DNA from: Larix kaempferi
Lineage: Eukaryota; Streptophyta; Pinopsida; Pinales; Pinaceae
Reading direction: 5' to 3'
DNA length: 64,000 nt
Assembly (NCBI GenBank): GCA_027924585.1
Contig: BSBM01000092.1
Span: 13,848,001-13,912,000 of the forward strand
Below are positions 59,900 through 64,000 of the stretch, piece by piece. The notes under the pieces were generated by a model. The model searched no databases and was not told where the DNA came from. It worked only from the letters and a program-made list of their open reading frames with translations. Numbering within the stretch: the first letter of the stretch is position 1; each line of letters opens with the position of its first letter. The translations under genes and the position numbers were made by a program.

Positions 59900-60284
59900 G
59901 CGAGCTGGAAGCTAAAAAATGATTTTAAAAATCAATTTTCAATTTCATGTTGCAGCAAACATTTAACAAATAAAAATATGGAACGTAGAATGTGGAAGCG
60001 CTGAACAATACCATGTTGCAGAAAACATTTAAAAAAAATATAACCTCTCTGCTGAGAAACCTTAAGATGTATTATGAACATGTGGATGAATCTAGGTTTG
60101 CCAACATAATGGATGCCAATTTGTGTACTAAAAATACAAAAAATCAGAAAACAATTACAGTACTAAACTGCATAACCGTATAAACTAATCAGCAATCAAT
60201 AAAAAAAACGAGAGGATACTACTACAAGGAAGCATTACAAGTTGATATTTGAAATCCTTCGACAGAAAGTGAGCCTCCGTGGTT
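59900..60284. other. no gene recognised
   Basis: AT-rich with short open stretches that resemble nothing known. It ends at the first of three related GTTAGCGTCT repeats. Confidence 0.5.
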
Positions 60285-60357
60285 AGCGTCTGCTGCACTG
60301 TGCTTAAACCTGCTCGCATTATTGCCGAAAAAAAAAATATTGCAAAAATTATAGGTC

Positions 60358-60412
60358 GGCAGGCTTAACATAACTCTACCGAAACGGTTTCCAGGTTTAT
60401 GTTAAGTCTGCC
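60358..60412. repeat. inverted repeat (hairpin)
   Basis: GGCAGGCTTAACATAA (60358-60373) and TTATGTTAAGTCTGCC (60397-60412) pair at 15 of 16 positions with a 23-base loop. Overlaps the 3' end of the Clp/SMXL-like fragment. Confidence 0.75.
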
Positions 60413-60582
60413 CACCGAAGCTCAGGCGGTACAGAGACCTTCTCCCCTACGAGAACTGAATTCTTCTTCTTAACCTTTAGAAGGATTTCTATGAGTCTTC
60501 TAATCTCATCATTTCTATTGTCGGTGGCTTCAGCACCAACCCTAAACTTTGAAGTCCCAGCCAAGCAAGCAGGGGCTGCCAA
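60397..60582 (-). pseudogene. Clp/SMXL-like ATPase gene fragment
   Basis: About 60 codons on the minus strand. NDEIRRLIEILLKVKKKN followed by SVLVGE matches the start of the first ATPase domain of ClpB/HSP101 and SMXL/D53 proteins, and VPPELRWADLT matches the later VPExLxxxxxxL strand. About 25 residues normally between VLVGE and VP, where Clp proteins carry the Walker A loop, are absent. SMXL seems likelier because the spacing text KKKN.VLVGE is typical, but ClpB is not excluded. The ends have no start codon or splice context. Probably a captured or relic fragment. Confidence 0.45.
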
Positions 60583-60734
60583 AAAACGTTGCAGCCGCCT
60601 CCCGGGTTAGCGTCTATTGCACTGTGCTTAAACCTGCCAAAAAACGTTGCAGCCGCCTGCCGGGTTAGCGTCTATTGCACTGTGCTTAAACCTGCTCGCA
60701 TTATTGCCGAAAAAAAACAATATTGAAAAAAAAA

Positions 60735-60830
60735 AATTAATCCTGTCGATAGTTTCATGTAGAAAGGTTAATCCTGCCGACAGTTTCGGTGTAGAAAAGT
60801 TAATCCTGCCGACAGTTTCGCTGTTGAATT
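60735..60830. repeat. three short tandem copies of TTAATCCTGCCGACAGTTTC
   Basis: Copies begin at about 60738, 60768 and 60800, spaced about 31 bases, the first slightly diverged (TTAATCCTGTCGATAGTTTC). Confidence 0.75.
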
Positions 60831-60939
60831 TCATAAGACAACAACACATAAGCAGCATCTGTTCTGAACAGTATAACTGATTTTTGCTGTGCATTTCAGA
60901 CAAGTCGCTACATTTGACATCCCACGACATCCACAATAG

Positions 60940-61119
60940 TCATGGTTTCAGAAATGATATGATTTTGTAAATATGTTTGCAAGTCATGATAAAACTAATA
61001 ATATATTATTAGTTTACTAATAATATAATATATAAAACTATAATATTAATTAATTAATATACTAATAATATTAATATATTTATCTTATATAAAACTATAT
61101 TTTGTAAATTCCAACTTCC
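60940..61119. repeat. AT-rich low-complexity tract
   Basis: TAATATATTATTAG and ATTAATTAATTAATATAC-type sequence. No element ends resolved. Confidence 0.6.
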
Positions 61120-61271
61120 GAACTATACATTAACTAAAAAAATAGAAACATCTATTAAATTAGATCTAATTCCATGTCTTTCCATTTACAAGTTGGAACT
61201 ATACATTTAATAAAAAAATAGAAACATCTATTAAATTAGAATTATTTTCATGTCTTTCCATTTACAAGTTG
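61120..61271. repeat. 76-base tandem duplication
   Basis: GAACTATACATT...TTTACAAGTTG at 61120-61195 is repeated at 61196-61271 with a few differences. Confidence 0.85.
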
Positions 61272-61849
61272 CATTGATTTTTCCTAAAATAAACAACTCC
61301 TTTAACTTAATGATTTTTCCAGTATGTTTTGACTTTTTTATTATTGCAATGAGCTTACAAATTTAAGTGCTCAATGCTCATTGATTACATTAAAATGTTA
61401 TAGAACATTGGGAGTTGGAGAGCCTTGGAGACAAAGTTTGAGAATTATTTGCATTATCAAAGGTAATGCATACACTATTTTTTTGGTAAATTATATTTAG
61501 TGATTTGTTTAGATTCAAACATTTACTTAAATCTATGAGTTTGAAGAAATGTTATCAAGTATGTATTTTTTAATAATTTTAAATAACATAAATAATGTGC
61601 AGCCTGTGTATTTAGCGATTTATCCCATAATTTATGTAATTTATATAGATTCAGACTCAAAAGTCTTGGTATATTTCTCTCATGATTCAATTTCAGTGAG
61701 AGATGTGGAATTTAAATGAAGGCCAATACTAAATAAGGCATTGAGAGACATGAAATCTATGTGCAACATTTGGAATGAAATGTAGTTTGTAGAACAACAT
61801 AATATATAAAAAAAAAGAGCATACAAAGCTATATATTTATCATTATTAT

Positions 61850-61972
61850 TTATAATTCTTGTGAACTATGCATGACTGCACTTGGTATGCCTGCATTCTG
61901 TAATTGCTTAATTGCAGTCTCCATCATAGCCACCTGCTCCTTGAGATTTTGATTTTTGCTGTCTAGACTCAT
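61850..61972 (-). pseudogene. coiled-coil protein fragment, 40 aa
   Basis: ATG 61972 (MSLDSKNQNLKEQVAMMET) through AIKQLQNAGIPSAVM to TAA at 61850-61852. Heptad-like Leu/Met/Ile spacing. The in-frame sequence upstream also looks protein-like but has a stop about 17 codons before the ATG. Such tails occur in plant En/Spm-type (Transposase_24) proteins; this is only a suggestion. Confidence 0.3.
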
Positions 61973-64000
61973 GCAGTTGCTTGAGGAGCGAAGCCCTCTA
62001 ATGTTCTGCTACAGTGAACTCTGGAGTCTGAACTAGGTAGGCATTTCGTGCCTTTATTTTATTTTTAATAGCCTAGTATTTTTATCCTCAGTGTCTATAA
62101 ACTCCTTTATTTTTGTGAAGTATTGGGGAGTTGTACCCTTACCAAGGGCAAAGTAAAAAAAAGCAAGGGTATGGACAGATTAGATTTACAAAGGCTTGTA
62201 TCTATTTTATAACGATTAGATTTTCAAAGGCTTGTATCTATTTAAAAATCTGGATTCTGATTACGATTTTTTTTTAAAAAGACTTCATTGTTGAAGGGTA
62301 AAATTTTAAACAAAACGTTTTGTGATGGGTAATATAAAAACCCAAAACGTCAAAAAAAATTAATCCGACGGGTAGAATGAAAACCAAATTCCAACCCTGA
62401 TCACACATCATCCCAATTCTCCAATATTTTAAATATTTTTAGCCACTTACATACGTTTCTTAATCAAATTCAGCCATACATAATATCGCAATATTTTCAG
62501 ATATCGTTTTATCCATATTTTACTTCTTTTTTACCGTAGTCATTTGTGATGTGGCTTGTCATTTGTATTTCGATGGTTTAAATTTCACATTAAGATAAGA
62601 TAACTAGCTAAAAGTTTGGCTCTTAAAACGAAATAATAGACACTATTAGGTTTAGGCATTTCAAATGAAATTTTAAAAAGCACGGGTCATTTATAAATCA
62701 AATTTACGATGTCTTTTTTACTTTTATTTTTTTATCATTCAAATTAAAGGGAAATTATTAAAATATTTTTATTTTTAAAGATAACACAAAAATACTGTAG
62801 GTAACACTGCTCCTTCTGAGATGAACTCCTTGTGATGACCCCGAAAAGATTTATATTCAGTGGCTGAGTAAGGGTTTTATTAATATTATGGTCTCCTTAA
62901 AAGGATAATTTCAAATATGTAGAAGTGTAATCAATGATTATGAAATTTATAATTTCAAAAATATATATGTTTTTATGAAGCAAAATATATTGTATTTTAT
63001 AATTGAAATTTTATAGAAAAAGTATTAAGAATATGTGTTTTTTAGGTGTCTTTTGCCCTACAAACGAAAAGGTCTTGTATACCAAATTGGTGTATGTTCT
63101 TGCCTCTTACACTAAATTGATGTATAGCATAGTTATGATCTTCAAAATATATTATTTTTATTATTATTATTATTTATGATAAGAAACTAAATAAACTTGA
63201 AAATTTAAGATTATTGATAAAATTTATAAAATAGTGATGCAATGGATTTTATCAAGGTAATGTTATCATTGAAATTGAAAAAGAGTTGTGAGATTACTAA
63301 ATTTGAAAAGTCACTCCATAAGTATTCTTATTACTAAGAATATAATATTGTTATTGAATTATATATTTATTATAAAAAAAGTTATGAAAGATGAATGAGA
63401 ATAAGTGATTTGTCAAAATTGTAGAATGTAAAAATATACGAGCATTCCACTTTAGAGGAAAGATTTGGCATGAATAGATGTGGAAGAAGCATGTCAATGA
63501 TATAAATAATATAAACATTGATGATAATCCAATGTTTACACTTTAGTAATATAAGTATTGATGATAATCTAATGTTTGATTAGAAATCAATGACTAGAAA
63601 CTTAAAAGTTTTTTTGATAAGTCAAAACTTAAAATCAAGCCAAAAACCACCAAAAACAATAACAAATTAAAAACATGTTAATATTCATTTAAATTCATCC
63701 TGGAAAAATAAATCAAAACCTAAACCAAAAACCATAATCAACAAAAAACATGTTAACATTCATGCACTATCTCCTAAAACATGTTAATATTCATGTAAAT
63801 GAACTTGAAGAATGAATCATAACTTAAAATCAAACCAAAACCCATAATCAACAAAGAACATATTAACATTAATTTACTACTCCTTATTGGTACCATATTT
63901 CCACAATCAACAAAGAATATATTAACATTCATTTACTACCCCTTATTGGTTCAATGTTTCCACACCATAAATCAAAGTTCGAAGGTTACCTCTAGATATC
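61973..64000. other. AT-rich DNA, no gene recognised
   Basis: Includes an ATT microsatellite at 63150-63176 and, at about 63600-63960, a degenerate direct repeat (ACATGTTAATATTCAT, CCATAATCAACAAA, TTTACTACYCCTTATTGG). No coding or element ends supported. Confidence 0.55.

Larger units (their letters stand above)
60285..60712. repeat. three copies of a GTTAGCGTCT repeat around a gene fragment
   Basis: GGTTAGCGTCTGCTGCACTG (60279), GGTTAGCGTCTATTGCACTG (60605) and the same phrase again (60663), each followed by TGCTTAAACCTGC. Copies 1 and 3 continue TCGCATTATTGCCGAAAA. The second and third are a direct 58-base tandem with GCCAAAAAACGTTGCAGCCG. Confidence 0.7.

Overview
This window holds no complete host gene. 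It is a plant nuclear segment built almost entirely of nested, decayed LTR retrotransposons, a short-motif satellite and AT-rich unique-looking DNA. The element types (Ty1/copia and Ty3/gypsy with tRNA-iMet-type primer sites, a chromodomain integrase, Tat-type RNase H), the nesting depth and the long slowly decayed internal regions suggest a large seed-plant genome, quite possibly a gymnosperm. The host is an inference from style; nothing here proves it.

Layout. 1-3793 (-): one gag-protease-RNase H-RT frame of a Tat-like Ty3/gypsy element, running off the left edge and broken by nonsense codons only. A candidate LTR (3826-4558) separates it from a second degenerate minus-strand reading frame (4734-7897) of unknown function. 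8506-9489 is CpG-rich with a promoter-like stretch. 9490-17860 (+): a large copia derivative with gag but no recognisable pol, left LTR truncated, carrying a solo LTR (10276-11302, TSD GGAAC). 18385-35251 (+): a complete copia element (TSD ATGAA) holding a solo LTR (19890-21609) and an almost intact chromovirus-type Ty3/gypsy element (22614-30942, TSD GCTTC). 35252-38059: AT-rich, nothing supported. 38060-39379 and 55832-57940: two arms of one degenerate AACCATGGTCAA-type satellite, split by an old minus-strand gag-only LTR element (39380-55831). That element's left LTR holds a second copia element (40702-47679, TSD TTTTT), and its right LTR holds a 2.65-kb TRIM-like element (53003-55656, TSD GCAAG). 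57941-64000: AT-rich, with a GC-rich in-frame duplication, a Clp/SMXL-like gene fragment, a hairpin and small tandem duplications.

How the parts relate. The two copia elements belong to one family: similar leaders, related gag and RT, and tandem arrays next to the polypurine tract. LTR divergence counted by eye (about 1.7% for the chromovirus, 5-6% for both copias, about 10% for the TRIM-like element, more for the oldest elements) agrees with the nesting order: the satellite is oldest, then the gag-only element, then its guests; separately, the chromovirus is younger than its copia host. Only the chromovirus keeps all catalytic motifs, and it carries one frameshift and one stop.

I found no convincing new defence, RNA or metabolic system. 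The most unusual items are the TRIM-like element with its primer-site/LTR-edge unit repeated in tandem, the satellite with dense W-box-like cores and higher-order units, copia 3' arrays built on a perfect 17-nt palindrome, a possible double gag domain, intron-like signals replacing gag-integrase in one copia, and a captured Clp/SMXL-like fragment.
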